Below are positions 45,122-57,312 of a DNA stretch of 64,000 bases, piece by piece; positions within the stretch are counted from its first letter, which is position 1, and every line of letters begins with the position of its first letter. Location of the stretch: NCBI GenBank assembly GCA_026119935.1, contig JALRMH010000032.1:186001-250000 (forward strand), read 5' to 3'. The notes beneath the pieces were generated by a model. It was not told the origin of the DNA. It saw only the letters and a list, made by a program, of their open reading frames with translations, and made no database searches. Position numbers and translations under genes: made by a program. This stretch comes from Endothia cerciana. Taxonomy: Eukaryota > Ascomycota > Sordariomycetes > Diaporthales > Cryphonectriaceae.

Positions 45122-46207
45122 TCAACCGGCCCTCCGCAAGTCGCTCATCGAATCCGTGAGGCTTCCGATGTCTGCGCTCTCCGTCGCCTCCTTCGGCTCA
45201 CCCACACAAGAGAACTGTGGGACATCCGCTGTACCCTGAGGCTCATCCCGTGGTTGGAGCTCGACGTTTGTCATCTTCCAGTAAACACAAGTGCTGGAGA
45301 AGGAGGTGTCGTCATCCTGTGGGAAAGGGTACTTGTCAAAGGCAGCATCCATCTCCCTGATCCGATCAAATTCCGAGCTTCTCTCGGCTGTCGGGTGTCT
45401 ATATGCATGTCAGCTATGGAAAATATCGCCCACACACAGTGACCGGGAGTGCTCACCCTTCCCAGACATCCCATCCGGTCCCAACGAACATCCCGGGTAG
45501 GCTCTTCCCGAGTGCTGCAGCCCAGATGTCACGGTAGAGGTGGACACCGTAGACCAGAGTGCTCTCATCGATCAGGTCATACGAGCTGGGAGATTCGACC
45601 ACCTCCCCTCCGAGGCCGGTGATGAAGTCCTTGTCTGGCTGGGCGAAGCGCGGCTCCTGGTAGAAGCACTGGATGGTCCCCTTGCACTCCTTCTCTGGAC
45701 GGCTCCGCGTTAGAAAGTTTGCAGTTCCCTAAGCGAAGATCAGGTCTTTCCCATACCCAGGATTCCAACAATAGTCAAGAAGGCAGCCAACTGGATGTGT
45801 GATCTCCGCTGGGCGACCCGCGAGCCGTCCTCAGGATCGAAAGCCCCCAGGCCGAGACAGATCGCCCGTCTGATACCCACATGTGAGGCGGCATTGGACT
45901 GGAACAGCTGAAAGATCTTCTCATGACACTCTGTTTCGCGCCATCTGGAAGAGATCTTGTCATGATCTGCCCTAATGTCGTCCACTGAGAGTTGTGGCGT
46001 AGCATTGGGTTGAAAGTTCTCGACGGGGCCAGCGGCTGGCGGGTGGGCTGGCTGCTGTTGACGACTGAGCTTCTTGCCCCTGCCCTTTCTCACGATCCGA
46101 GTCCACTGCTCTGGCTCCCCAGCATCATCGCTGATGGGTGTCATGACCGAGATTGGTCGTGGGGTTTCAAGTTGACGACACAGGAATTTGTTGCAAAACC
46201 TCGGCAC
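45122..46207 (-). CDS. SRR1-like domain protein
   Basis: Three exons, complement(join(45122..45398,45457..45728,45770..46207)), about 328 aa; a second start at 46144 (MTPISDD) is possible. The basic N-terminus (RIVRKGRGKKLSRQQQ) precedes the SRR1-like domain: AICLGLGAF, then SRVAQRRSHIQLAAFLTI, FLTRSRPEKECKGTIQCFYQ, DFITGLGGEVVESPSS, LVYGVHLYRDIWAAAL and FVGTGWDVWEG. The last exon adds DRIREMDAAFDKYPFPQDD and an acidic tail. The 58-nt intron 2 is sound. Intron 1 would be only 41 nt (GTTGGA..TTAG), the only joining I found that keeps frame, so it may instead be a one- or two-base error. SRR1 relatives act in light or clock signalling and haem regulation in other organisms; the fungal role is unclear. 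Confidence 0.75.
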
Positions 46208-47475
46208 ATGCGTGCTTCTTTGGATTACGATAAGAGCTACGATAAGGACCTCGGGAGGTCGCTGCCTTTAGTCATCAGCCCTCCCGTAGTGCCATCTCGA
46301 GGTCATCTCCAATACAATAATAGAAAATTTTCCCGAGGCATACATACTCTGGCAGCAGCTCAATATGTCACCTCGAGATCCGCGGCCGTGTGGCTTCTGA
46401 AGGAAACTCAATCCGCCAGAATCCTGCCGCTGTTCCAAACCGATTGACAGCTTCTGTGTAGTACTTAGTTGCTGCATTCTCCTCCAACTGAGCCTCGAGG
46501 TTGATATCAAGAGCCTGGTGAATGACCCGACATCTTTCCCTCCTGTCGATGGCCAGATGTCACTTTGCCTCTGTTACACATTTTCTTTCGAGCCCCAGCT
46601 GGCAAAAAGGATCCGAACCATTTCCTCCCTACATCTTAAGTTCTAAGCTGACGCTCTGCGTGGTTGAGCGCTCTGTAGTCACCCAACGCACAAGGCGCGA
46701 CTGGACAATATGCGGTGACAGAAGTGCCGGGAATCGCAAAGAAGTGTCTCCTCGTTACATTTTAGGCGTTGCCAATCAGCAGCCGGGAAGCATCGCTGGT
46801 TCCAAGGTGCCCCCCACCCCCGAATCCAGCACACTGCCTAGGAGACTAAGGCAATTCAAAGTAGAGAGTACAAAAGTTAGTTGAAAATACCATCGCGTGG
46901 CGGTGCGCTTCTACCGCGTTAGGTAGAGGTGGGTTGCACAACGTTAATAGTCTTCCAAGGTTGCTGACCGATCTGCTAGTGCCTCACTACTTTTTATAAT
47001 GCCCGTAATTAATACGAAATGCATCAGTATTCGTCTCTCTTAACTTCCGTTAAGATTAGGTGTCCTAAGCTGTATCTACTCTATCCTCATCGACAGCAAA
47101 GGACATTCTACAATACCTCCATCGCATTTAAGTCTATATATGTACCCACTACACCGTTTTAAAAAAAAAAACCGGTTGTGGCTGCTACTAGTATTACCTT
47201 GTCATCATCTTATCAGCCCGAAGATGAGCTCAGTCGCAAGCAGCCCCTCGGTACACCAGCCTGTCGATGAGCCGCGGAAGGAAATCCCTCTTCTCGCGGT
47301 CGTTGCCCCACAGCCGCAGCTGGTCCTTAATATGCATGTCGTCTCATTGTTAGACCATCCCGGATATACAATGGATCAAGAAACTCCCACACCTTTGTCA
47401 CATCGATCCTAGGGATGACCAAGCTTGGGTAACATCGTTGGGCTTCTCAGATGTCCATGCTGGTCCCGGATCTAG
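46208..47475. other. intergenic, no gene recognised
   Basis: About 1.27 kb. AT content rises toward 47,000. Short frames only. Confidence 0.5.
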
Positions 47476-48882
47476 ATTTTGCAAGAAGTACATCTTGTGA
47501 AAGACGCTCTACTAGTCAACGGTAACAAGTCACTTCATTTCAGTCTAACCACCGCAACCCTCAACAAAAGACACAACCGGATTATATTGATCCAATTGTA
47601 TGGGCCACTATCACCGATGTTGTTCTCCCCGAGGCCTCCCGAAGATTTCTTTCTCACCAAAGGACCGGACAGTTCGCTCAGCGTCTGAGGCATACTCCAA
47701 CCTCAATTCCTAAATCTGAGCAATCTTTGCAAGATACTAAGGCATATACGGCTGCTAGGAAATACTAGGATTTCATAATACACATCAAAGTGGTGCAGGA
47801 GGTGGGATGGAGGCTTGATGCTACAGATCCATCCACGAGACTCTATATACAGCCTTCTGGGTATTTCGGAGCTGAGCATCGACCGAGACTACCACCTGCC
47901 TCTTTCAGAAGTGTATATAGATTTCATCAAAAGATGGAATACCTGCTGTCATGGTCGGGTTAATTCACTCGCCTCTGTGGATGAGGACCTCGAGAGATCT
48001 GCCGGCAATGAGGGCGCAGATCACCTTCCCGATAACATGCCTTCGTGGGTACCTAGGGTTTCTCTTAACTGGCGCTTGGGCCAGCCATGGGAGCAACAAT
48101 TATTAATTCGCTCTATATTTTATGATGTCGGTGAGTGGTGGACAATTGAAGGCGCCAAATTGATTTGTGCTGCTGTCAGAGTGGGTACTATTGTCGGCTG
48201 TGGCTTCTCCTTCCCGGCGAGTCGGGAGGGGGAGGACATTAGAGACATACGAAGGCATCGACATCAACGCGTCAATACAGCGATTCGTGGCTTGGGTTCT
48301 AGGACTCGCAATTCGGGATGAGTAAATCACATCCGGCAGGATACTCATACATGGTTGCCGCCTATCAGACTCTGACGCTCGGCCAGATGGCCCCAGCTTT
48401 CACTTCACAACCAGATGACGAAAGCGTGGAGAAAACGATAGCCAGCATGGTCTGCATTTTGTGCTACCCGTAAGTCAAACTTGGCTTTGACGAACTGGTT
48501 GCCGAACTCGGGCGTGTGTCTGGCTGGGTCAGATGGCGCAAACCGGCCGTCTGTCGGTTCCTCGGCCGCTTAAGAGTCTTGTACAATGCACTCAACCCCG
48601 AGCAGGCGGCTGAACTATTGAAAAAAATTCTACCCAAAGCTGTTTGGCTGCAGAGGACACTTGGCGCTGACCAGAAATGGCCACGTCGGACTTTTGCCAT
48701 CACGGCTAGAAGAAGGAGATGAGGTGTGCCTCTTGGAGAATTACGACGGACCCGTCTTGGTTAGAAAAGTGGACGATTACTATATCTTTGTCGGGCGCTG
48801 CATTATCATTGATCTCTTGGATGGCCTTATGGAGAGGATACAGCAGTGGCGAGACAGTCTTGAGGAGATCGAGATTGGTTAA
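47476..48882 (+). pseudogene. HET-domain (heterokaryon incompatibility) gene remnant
   Basis: Segments typical of HET proteins occur in the right order on the plus strand but in different frames with stops between. QEVHLVKDALLVNGNKSLHF (about 47480-47540) matches the WxxQEVxLA region. HPRDSIYSLLGISE (about 47830-47870) is the conserved DPRDKIYALLGL block. The C-terminal part RNGHVGLLPSRLEEGDEVCL (about 48670-48740) then DYYIFVGRCIIID matches the usual GxxPxxxxxGDxVxLL and FVGExYxHGxMDG end. No start or complete HET N-terminus is seen. Several breaks could be introns, but not all. HET proteins trigger cell death after hyphal fusion between unlike strains. Confidence 0.65.
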
Positions 48883-50902
48883 CGCTCGAGCCCGTCGCAA
48901 AGACTGAAATCGATTAGCAGTGTTGTGGTGGGTGGTGATATAGCCTGCCAGGTGTGGGCCTGCAGAAGGACCATCTCCCTCATGCTATGTAACAAGGGCA
49001 ACCTCCAGGCCGTGTTTTAAGACTCAGACTCAGGGATAAATTATCCGTCTTTTCTCCGTCCTCTGTTCAGATCTAATGTACTGTCGAGTTGCCGATTCTG
49101 CAGGCTTTAGGGCCTCTGTCTTGTCTTCCTTCTAAACTGGCATGCTAGGGCTGGCTGAGCCCTCTGCTACCTCGACTCGACTGCGCCCGAGTTCTGGTTC
49201 AGGACGAGTGCGCTGGGTGTTCTATAGTAGTGTATCTACAGCTTGTTAAATCATATACATAGATTCTCATATCTATTAGTACAACCTCCTTCTTTCATCA
49301 GACTCCCATCCTAAGATACCTTCATCAGAGCTACAACTATACAACTGAGCGCATCGACGGCCACAGGTGCTCACTCGAGATGCTTTTGCCCCGCGGCATC
49401 GCCACTACGTGCGTCTGATGGTCTGGAGCAAGAGACGCCGCGCTGCACCGGCCTGGGAGAGGCCGATCCCGTGCCAGCATGCCAAAAATAGCCGTCTGCA
49501 CCTAATAGTACCTTCGATGAGAGCTGCAGCGGTTCGGCGCTCGCTCCAGATCGTCGCTGCGCCCAGGCACCATGCATGTGGGTCATGGGCCCGGGGTACG
49601 TACCGCGGAGGATGCGAGGAGAGGGTCGGCGCTTAACCCGCGTCGCCAACTGGCCCACGCCGCCCTCCCAGTCTCTCTCATCTGCTACTAATTAGTACAA
49701 CGGCGCGCCGGGGCCAGGCGGGAGGGAGTGGGGAACGAGGACGAAGTCGATGGCCCATTCGGCGGGACTGACCTTGCCAGGTTCGACGACGTGATGAAAA
49801 CTCGACGTCCCCCTCGAGACGAGAGTCCTTTTTCTCTTGAGACAGGCTGGTGTCAGATTCGAAGCCGTACCGCGGCATTTCGTCTTACGGGTCCCGTCAC
49901 ACACGCTTCGGCTGCTCCATTGGGTTGCTTGCATCCCAGGTCACGGCGTTGGTGGCGATGACTGGCTGCACGCATGGCATGGCGTGGCGTGGTATTGGGG
50001 GGGGGAGGGGGTCCATCACCCTCCCTGCCACCCTAGCATCAAGAGCACGGCGGTTAGCCCTCCCTCCCTCACTTCTGGAGGTGCCCCAGCACACAGCGAC
50101 GATTGGGTGGGCGCGACAGGGGCCAGGATGGAGGCGCACAGGTGATGAGAACCCGTCCTGTGATCTGACTGGCCGGACTCATGTTGCCTCTCGACCGGTC
50201 GGTCTGCCTCTGCGAGCTTTCCCCTCCCGGACTCACAGTCGGGCGGCAGCATTCGCGAGAAGGTCCTCGGCGGCTAGAATCTGTCGGGGGCCCAAATGTT
50301 ACCCTGCCCCCCCCCCTCCCCCCTCCGCTGCAGATGCGGCACGCACCACACGCAAACCCGACTCTCAATGGCGCGCTGCCTCTCCATTCGACGCCTGCGA
50401 TAGGATGGCTTTCCACAAGTCGCCCTTGGCCCCCTCCCATGCATGCTCCGGGCCCACGGAACCACGGCAGAAATGGCATGCACAGGTAGGTCGAGGTGGG
50501 TGATACTGGGGGCTCTCATATTATCTAGACCGCAGCCGCCCGTCTTTCATTTTCTCGCCTCTTGTGGTTCCTGTTCTCTGTTTTCAAAAAGATTATTCCA
50601 TACCCAAGAAGATCAACACCTCTCCACGACACCATTCGAGCGGCAGTGCCCTCTCGGTGACTCCACGCCGGTTGCTAAGACATTCCGTGGACTTGTCCAG
50701 CGACACCACCCATCAGTCTCGTGACGGCGGGTTGCTCCACCGGCGAGTGGGCTAATACAGGCGCGAAGCAAGAGACTGTCCGACGTCAGTGAAGGGGAGG
50801 AGAAGGAGTTGCGAGAAAGACAGGAGGTCCTCGAGGACAGCAAACATCCACGAAGGGGCTCTCGAGCCTTCTAACCTGCACATAACCCGCACACTTTTCA
50901 TC
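48883..50902. other. 2 kb intergenic region, no gene recognised
   Basis: GC-rich again from about 49,340. C/G-rich low-complexity stretches occur at about 49997-50010 and 50309-50330. Contains the promoter of the BIM1-like gene at the right end. Confidence 0.5.
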
Positions 50903-52016
50903 ATGCTCTCATCACCAATACTCGCGCTGCTCGGCGCAGCAACATTATCCACCGCACACACCGTCATCACCTACCCGGGCTGGAGAGGCGACAACCTCAT
51001 CACGAACGACACATTCCCATATGGCATGCAGTGGATGTATCCATGTAAGTCTTCATGCTGCTCTCATCCCGATCCCGTGTCTTCGTACAGAGCACTTTTT
51101 TATTTTATTTTTTATTTTATTTTTTTATTATTATTACTGCAACCGCTGTTCTTCTGTGCACCACCCTCGCTGCGGATCCCAGTCCGCAGCACGCCCGCTC
51201 GAGCCTCGTCTCGTCCGCGACACACACAACTTGCACCGCATGGCAGTCCAGGCCCGAGAGAACCCCCAGGGCCTAGCTGACAATGACCCCTTCAAGGCGG
51301 CGGTTACCCAACGACCACAAACAGGACCTACTGGCCCACGACGGGCGGCGCCGTGGCCCTGCAGCCCGGCTGGTTCCAGGGCCACCAGACGGCCTTCATG
51401 TACATCAACCTGGGCTTCGGCACCGACGGCCCCGACGGCGGCCCGCCCAACATGAGCAACCCGATGGTCTCGCCCTTCCAGATCATCGGGCCCTCCGCAA
51501 ACCCGTACCCGGGCACCATCTGCCTCCCCGAGGTCCCGCTGCCCGCCAACACGACTGTCCAGGCGGGCGACAACGCGACCATCCAGGTCGTGGAGATCGC
51601 CAAGCACGGCGCCGCGCTCTTCTCCGTAGGTTCACCCATAATCCGTGCCAAATATATATATATTCGCCGGAAACGAGACTATTACCGGGGGGGGGGGGGC
51701 GATCAGAGGAGCAGGATGAACTTGTGCTGACCTGACTCTCTTTTTCCTTCAGTGCGTCGACATCACCTTCGCCGAGCCCGGCGACGCGCGCATCCCCGAG
51801 GTCAACGCGTCCAACTGCTTCAACAGCAACGACATGGGCTTCGCCGATGTCTACACCGTCGTCACGCGCGAGTCCAACGCAGACCCCAACGTCACCTCCG
51901 GCGCGGACGGCACCACCGTCTTCTGGTACTTTGGCAGGCACAACGGCGCCAGGTCGGTCTGGAACTACGTCGGCCTCGCGCCGGTCCTCCTGGGGGCCGC
52001 CTGGGCGCTGCTGTAG
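50903..52016 (+). CDS. BIM1-like (X325) GPI-anchored protein, LPMO-related fold
   Basis: Three exons, join(50903..51044,51297..51625,51753..52016), 244 aa. The signal peptide MLSSPILALLGAATLSTAHT would be cut before the His in HTVITYPGWRG, giving the N-terminal His copper site of this family. Exon joining restores QWMYPCGGYPTTTNRTYWPTTGG and GAALFSCVDITFAEP, both conserved. Several sequons follow, and the hydrophobic C-terminus LAPVLLGAAWALL fits GPI-anchor addition. Members share the lytic polysaccharide monooxygenase fold but lack that activity; Cryptococcus Bim1 helps copper uptake at the cell surface. Intron 1 is long (252 nt); intron 2 contains 13 G (51687-51699). Confidence 0.9.
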
Positions 52017-52592
52017 GGCGGGGGATAGGGAAGGGAAGGAATTACCAATTATTGCGACCAAGGGGCTAGGTGGGAAATAATCATCGGGCATTGGGCAACT
52101 GGCGTTTACTGGACATGATATCTCGGCGGGTCTGAATTTTTTTTTTTTTTTGTTGCCCTCCCCCCCTTTTCCCCCGATCTTTAGTCGTTCACCAAACATC
52201 ACCTCGAGATGGGCTGGGGTTCTATGTGTACGTGCGTGCCGATCATGGCTCCGAGGTTTCCTCTCAAGTCGATAGACCGAACAAGAAGATATCCTCCAAA
52301 AACTACAAAAAGCATTCGGCCATTTCACACTGCGTATATGAGGTGATCGGGTGCAGGCCGTGCCTGGTCGGAGTCTAGGGGCTGACGCGGTACGAGCTGG
52401 GGCGAAACGTGCTCATGAGCTGTTGGGAGTCCCGCCTTCCGCAGAGCTCCTCGAAAGTCGGGATTGATCGGTGCTTGTGCCACTTCTTAATTACTATATC
52501 GTCTACTGCGTCTCATGATTCTCATGGTTGCTGTCGAAAGGAGGAACCCCTGCATCGACCTCCACTCCGCAAATACGTCTGGCGCACGGCTT
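52017..52592. terminator. shared 3' region of convergent BIM1-like and Doa1-like genes
   Basis: About 575 nt between facing stops. Contains a T run at about 52138-52151. No coding signal. Confidence 0.4.
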
Positions 52593-55154
52593 CTATCGCA
52601 ACAGCGCCAAGCACTCGCCCGCGATAGCCCTGACCCTCTCCTCGGTACTCTTGTCCGCCTTCGCGGCGCGGATGGCCTCGTCCGCCCCGAAGCTCTTCAT
52701 GACGTCCGCGTATCCAGCCGCCGCCATCGTCCCTAGCGCCGCGAGGGCGCGATAGTTCACCTCGGCATCATGCTGCTTCCTGAGGATGTTGCATAGCACG
52801 TTGGCCATCAGGCCGAACACCTCGGGCGTGACCGTACCGTCACCGACCGCAGCCTTCTTCTTGGACACCATATGGCCCAGCACGGCGTAGTTGACAGCTG
52901 CCGTGGTGACCGCCATCAGGACGTTGCGGTTGCTGGGGAAGCCCACGGGACCCTCGAAGGAGGTATTGCTGAGGCCGGCCAAGCACTCCATATAGTCCAC
53001 GACCTTCTCGGCTTGCGTATAGGCGACTTGTCGGCCCTCTTCCGTTGTGAAGAGGTTTGAGACTACGCGGAACGCCATCATAGCGCAGTTCTCGCTGATG
53101 TTGGCTCCGGCGCTGGGATGGAAAGCGGCCTGCAGGGCGATGTCGATGACACACTTGCCGCTCGGGTCAGTGACGGCCGCCACCGAGGACGAGGTCACAA
53201 GGCAGCGGAGGAGGTCAAGACCTGGCAGTCGGTCGTTGTCAGGCCATAGGGTCACCAGCTTGAGGACCAGGGAGAGGTCATGCTCGGAGACTTCCAAGGG
53301 ATGAGTGGTTGCTGGAGCACCCGTGCCTGGTACGACTACTGGCACGGCGGCGATGAATTTGCCGAGGTTTTCCGTCAGACGCCGCAAGGTAGCTTCTTCT
53401 GTTGGGTTGAGCGCAAAGTCCTTACGCCCCGACGAAATCATGGTCGCACTGATCGACAAGATCTTCTTGACGACGGGATCGAATTTGGCAGTTGCCAACG
53501 TAACGTAGTTCTCCTGGGGCAAGATTCTCTTGGTGGGTGGCTGCTGAGCGTCGGAGTCGTCGCCTGGTTGGTACCGACCGGTTCCAAAATCACCAGCGGC
53601 TGGACCGGAACCCTGGCCCAGTGTGGCGCCCTTCGTATTCTGGACGATAAAATTGGCGACATTGTCGAGATATGTCAGCGGCAGCTCGTTATCTCCAAGG
53701 AACTTGGTGGCCGCCTCATAAGGATTCTGGGACAGGTTGTACGGGAGTTTCAGGGGCGGTACTCCATCCTGGATATCTACGTCGAAGACGTAGTCGTAGG
53801 ACTGGCCATTGTATTCAACCTTCTTTCCGCTGCTCCCCACAGCATCGACAACGGTTCCAACACATATCCATTGCTGCTGAGCTGTGACACCGAGTTAGAA
53901 GGGGGGTTGCGTACATGGTAACCTGGCCTACTCACCCATGGACCACTGGTGCGCCGTGACAGAGCCGTTGTCCTCCCGAATCATCTGAACCTGCCCCTCC
54001 TTGGTGCCCGACTTCGTCTTGAGGAAGTCGGTACCGGGCAGCTTCTCCTTATTGAAACCGTCCATCTGCTGCTGCGGTATCGATGAGGCCTTGACGGAGT
54101 CTTCGAAGGTAGCCAGTGACTCTGCACCCGCCACGTCGTCCGCATTCCTCGTGAACACGCGGGCCACACTGTCGCTAGATGCTGCGACGATATCGCCCGT
54201 CTCCTTGCACACGGCCACAGCCCATACCGATATTGCCGGTACCGTGATGGTCTGCACGCACTCGAAGCCACGCCATATCCGAACTGTCCGGTCCTCTCCT
54301 GAGCTGACCAGCTCGCCGGTGGGTAGCGAGGTAAGGCTGTAGACAAACGACTCGTGCCCGTGCAGCTCGCCGACAGACTGACCGTTCACCTTCCATAACC
54401 GGATCACGCCGTCGCTGTGTGCACTAGCAATGTCTGCGCGGCTTGGATGGCCTTCGGGGACCTTGATAACCGCGCGCACGACATTTGAGGTGTGTATCGT
54501 CGATCGTGGTTGTACGAGGCCGTCAGTGCTGGACCGGAGATCGTAGATGTTGATCTTCTCGTCGGCAGCGCCGGTCACCACTGTTGTCTCGTCCAGAGCC
54601 AGCACGCCCCACACGCTTGCATCGTGTCCTACCAAGCGCAAGTCCGGCTCCCAGTTGCCCACCCGCCACACGATGGCCTGCCTGTCCCAGCTTCCCGAGA
54701 CGACGTAGGTGCCCTTGGGGGAGACGTCGAGGGCGCAGATGTTGTGGGCGTGGCCGAGGAGGAGGCGCTCTGCGTTGTCACCCGGGGTGGACTGCGGCTT
54801 CTTGACCTCGATTATGGTATCCTTGCCGCCGGAGATGATCAGGCCGTCGGGATACTCGGACGTGGGAGGCAGGTAGGCCACGGAGTTGATGAACTCCTGG
54901 CCGTTGGTTACGATGGTGCCTTCGTAGGAAGGAGGCCTCGAGGAGGACTTCTGCCAGACCCGCACGGTGGTATCGCGGGAGACGGAGATGACGGTGTCTG
55001 GTCTTGGGAAAACGACGCCACGGACCTGAACGGCAGGGAGGGGAGGTCAGGAAGCCCGAGACGGCACCTCTCATGAAGAGGCTTAGCAAGAGCGGGGAGG
55101 GGAGCTCACATCAGACTCATGGCCCGTCAGCTGGGCAGAGAACTTGTACTCCAT
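52593..55154 (-). CDS. Doa1/Ufd3/PLAA ubiquitin-binding WD40 protein
   Basis: Three exons, complement(join(52593..53881,53936..55025,55110..55154)), 807 aa. Exon 1 codes only MEYKFSAQLTGHESD. A seven-blade WD40 propeller follows to about residue 320 (VISVSRDTTVRVW, TYVVSGSWDRQAIVW, VSSGEDRTVRIW). The PFU domain covers about 360-500 (QWICVGTVVDAVG, YDYVFDVDIQDGVPPLKLPY, NPYEAATKFL). The PUL armadillo domain fills the rest and ends AIAGECLALLR. Doa1 binds ubiquitin and the Cdc48/p97 C-terminus and maintains free ubiquitin and ribophagy/ERAD functions. Length is slightly above the yeast protein. Housekeeping, divergent from the STRAP-like gene. Confidence 0.93.
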
Positions 55155-56169
55155 GGCCCAAGCAGAGGACACGTCGGATCCTCTGTTCCAGATGTTGACC
55201 TGCAGAGGCTGGCCAGCAAGCAGAGGCACGAGCTTCGACGGCCACTGGGGAGATAGCCTCTGGCCTTGATTCTTCCAGTCGTCGAATGCTGCGGGGTGGG
55301 TGGCCGGGGTGGGGGGAATAGAGAGTGAGACCACAGCCTGGTCTTGAGAGCAGAAGATCTGGAGATGTGGATGTGGGAGGTTGTGGTGGTTGGGATGGCA
55401 GTCTACCATGCACTGTAGCTCCCCCAGCTCTAGCACCACAGTGGCCAGCGGACCTGCTGAGGTCATCGCGGGGCGAGGCCTAGACACCCTGTCCCTGGCC
55501 CAGCTCCCCACCCACTGTTCGGCAGGGTTAGGGTCGAGACAGACTTATCTTATCTCAGCGCTAGCTCCCCGCCATGACAGGGGCTCAGGGTCCCTCTTTC
55601 TCCCAGCATCGTGAAGACCTGGGCTGGTAACATCAAAGCTGTCACTTCCTCACCCTGCGACGTCGTCCTTGCGTCCTCCTCCCCTCACGTCGTCCTCCCA
55701 CCACCCATCAACAAACAGCCCTCTTCCACCCTTCCACTGCCTGGAAACCTCGTCCCCGACGGCGTTGTGTGCTTGGAGGATAGGGCCATAATCATCAACG
55801 GCCAGCACGCCAGTTTTGACGACCACTACGACTCATGACCAGAGAGAGCTACAGCGCATAATCCTGCCTATCCTTCTTGGCTGTTCGACCTTCTCCTGTT
55901 GCTGTTTCTGCCTCGGCTCTTTTCATCTGGCAGCCCTTTGACCTTCTTTTGATCACCGAACTCCTTTTTCCACGGCGCATTGTCCACTGCTTCACACTTC
56001 TGTCACCGCCTTCGGTCGCACACCGCATTCTGGCTCCCTGCTGGACGTTGTCTTCCCAGTAAGACCCGTCTTCTGGTGCCCTTACGGCCCCACCCGCCCT
56101 TGAACGGTCGTGCCATCGCTGCAATACCTCACGTCCACCGCGACAGCACCATCACAAACACCGTCCGGC
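55155..56169. promoter_or_regulatory. divergent promoter region, Doa1 / STRAP-like
   Basis: About 1 kb between two start codons, pyrimidine-rich toward the STRAP-like start as is usual for fungal 5' leaders. No specific element assigned. Confidence 0.5.
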
Positions 56170-57312
56170 ATGGCTTCTGACGGGAAGACCGACGGCGAGC
56201 CTCGCCAGTATCTGCCCCTGACCTGTCACGGCCACTCGAGACCCGTCCCCCACCTCAGCTTTTCCAACCTCGAGCGCAATGGCGAGTACTTCATGATCTC
56301 TGCTTGCAAAGGTATGTGGCGGACTCTCGGTGGGATCATGTTGGACGCCGGGCCCTGACACTTGTTCCCAATCTCAGATGGCAACCCCATGCTCCGAGAC
56401 GGCCGCACCGGCGACTGGATTGGTACCTTCATCGGCCACAAGGGTGCCACCTGGCAGGCCAAGCTCAGTCCCGACAACTCCACCGCGGCATCTGCCTCGG
56501 CCGATTTCTCCGTCAAGATCTGGGATGCTCACAGCGGTGAGATGCGCCTCGTCCTCAAGCACGACCACGTCGCACGCGCCGTCACGTTCCCCGGCCGCAA
56601 CTCCGACATTGTCGCCACTGGGGGTCACGAGAAGATCCTGCGCATCTGGGGCCTGAAGAAGGAGGATTACCAACACCTCGAGGATGTCTCCTCTGACGAG
56701 AACGGAGCCCTACACATCCCCCCTTCCCTCGCGTTCCAGGTCGGCGGACCCCACCCTGATACTATCAAGTCCATCGTCTGGACCAACGAGTTCACTATTG
56801 TCACTGCTGCCGGCAAGTACCTGCGCTGGCACAACGTGGACAAGCGCGAGTGCTTCAAGGAACAGGCCTTCGATTCCGAGATCAAATCCTGCGAGATGGT
56901 GTCTCTGGCACCCGAGTTCACCGATTCTACGGATATCGGCGACGGCCGCCCCATCCTGTGCGTTGCGGCTGGCAAGTCGGTCTATTTCTTCTCGACCAGC
57001 GACCAGCCCGAGGAGATCAAGAGGTTCAACCTGAAGCACGGTGTCGCCAGTGTGTCCCTGGACCTCAAGGGCAAGAAGTTCATCGTCGGTGAGGAGCCCG
57101 GAACCTGGGCTCGCGTCTATGACTGGGACGGTCGCGAGGTCGATGTCATGAAGGGTCACCACGGTCCCATCTGGTGTATCCAGTTCTCGCCTGACGGCAA
57201 GCTGTACGCGACCGGCTCGGAGGACGGGACGATCCGGATGTGGAAGAACTGTGATGAGGACTACGGTCTGTGGCGCGACCGAAGTACCGCGGTCTCGGAG
57301 CGGGTGGATTAG
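56170..57312 (+). CDS. STRAP/Unrip orthologue, WD40 protein
   Basis: Two exons, join(56170..56311,56378..57312), 358 aa. Splicing gives MISACKDGNPMLRDG. Matches the STRAP family along its length: LPLTCHGHSRPVPHLSFSN, GDWIGTFIGHKGATW, ASASADFSVKIWDAHSGE, ATGGHEKILRIWGL, and at the end GHHGPIWCIQFSPDGKLYA followed by TGSEDGTIRMWKN and YGLWR. STRAP binds the SMN complex and TGF-beta receptor components in animals; in fungi it is an essential-looking WD40 scaffold, possibly linked to mRNA or secretory functions. Not the eIF3i subunit, which has a different N-terminus. Confidence 0.9.
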
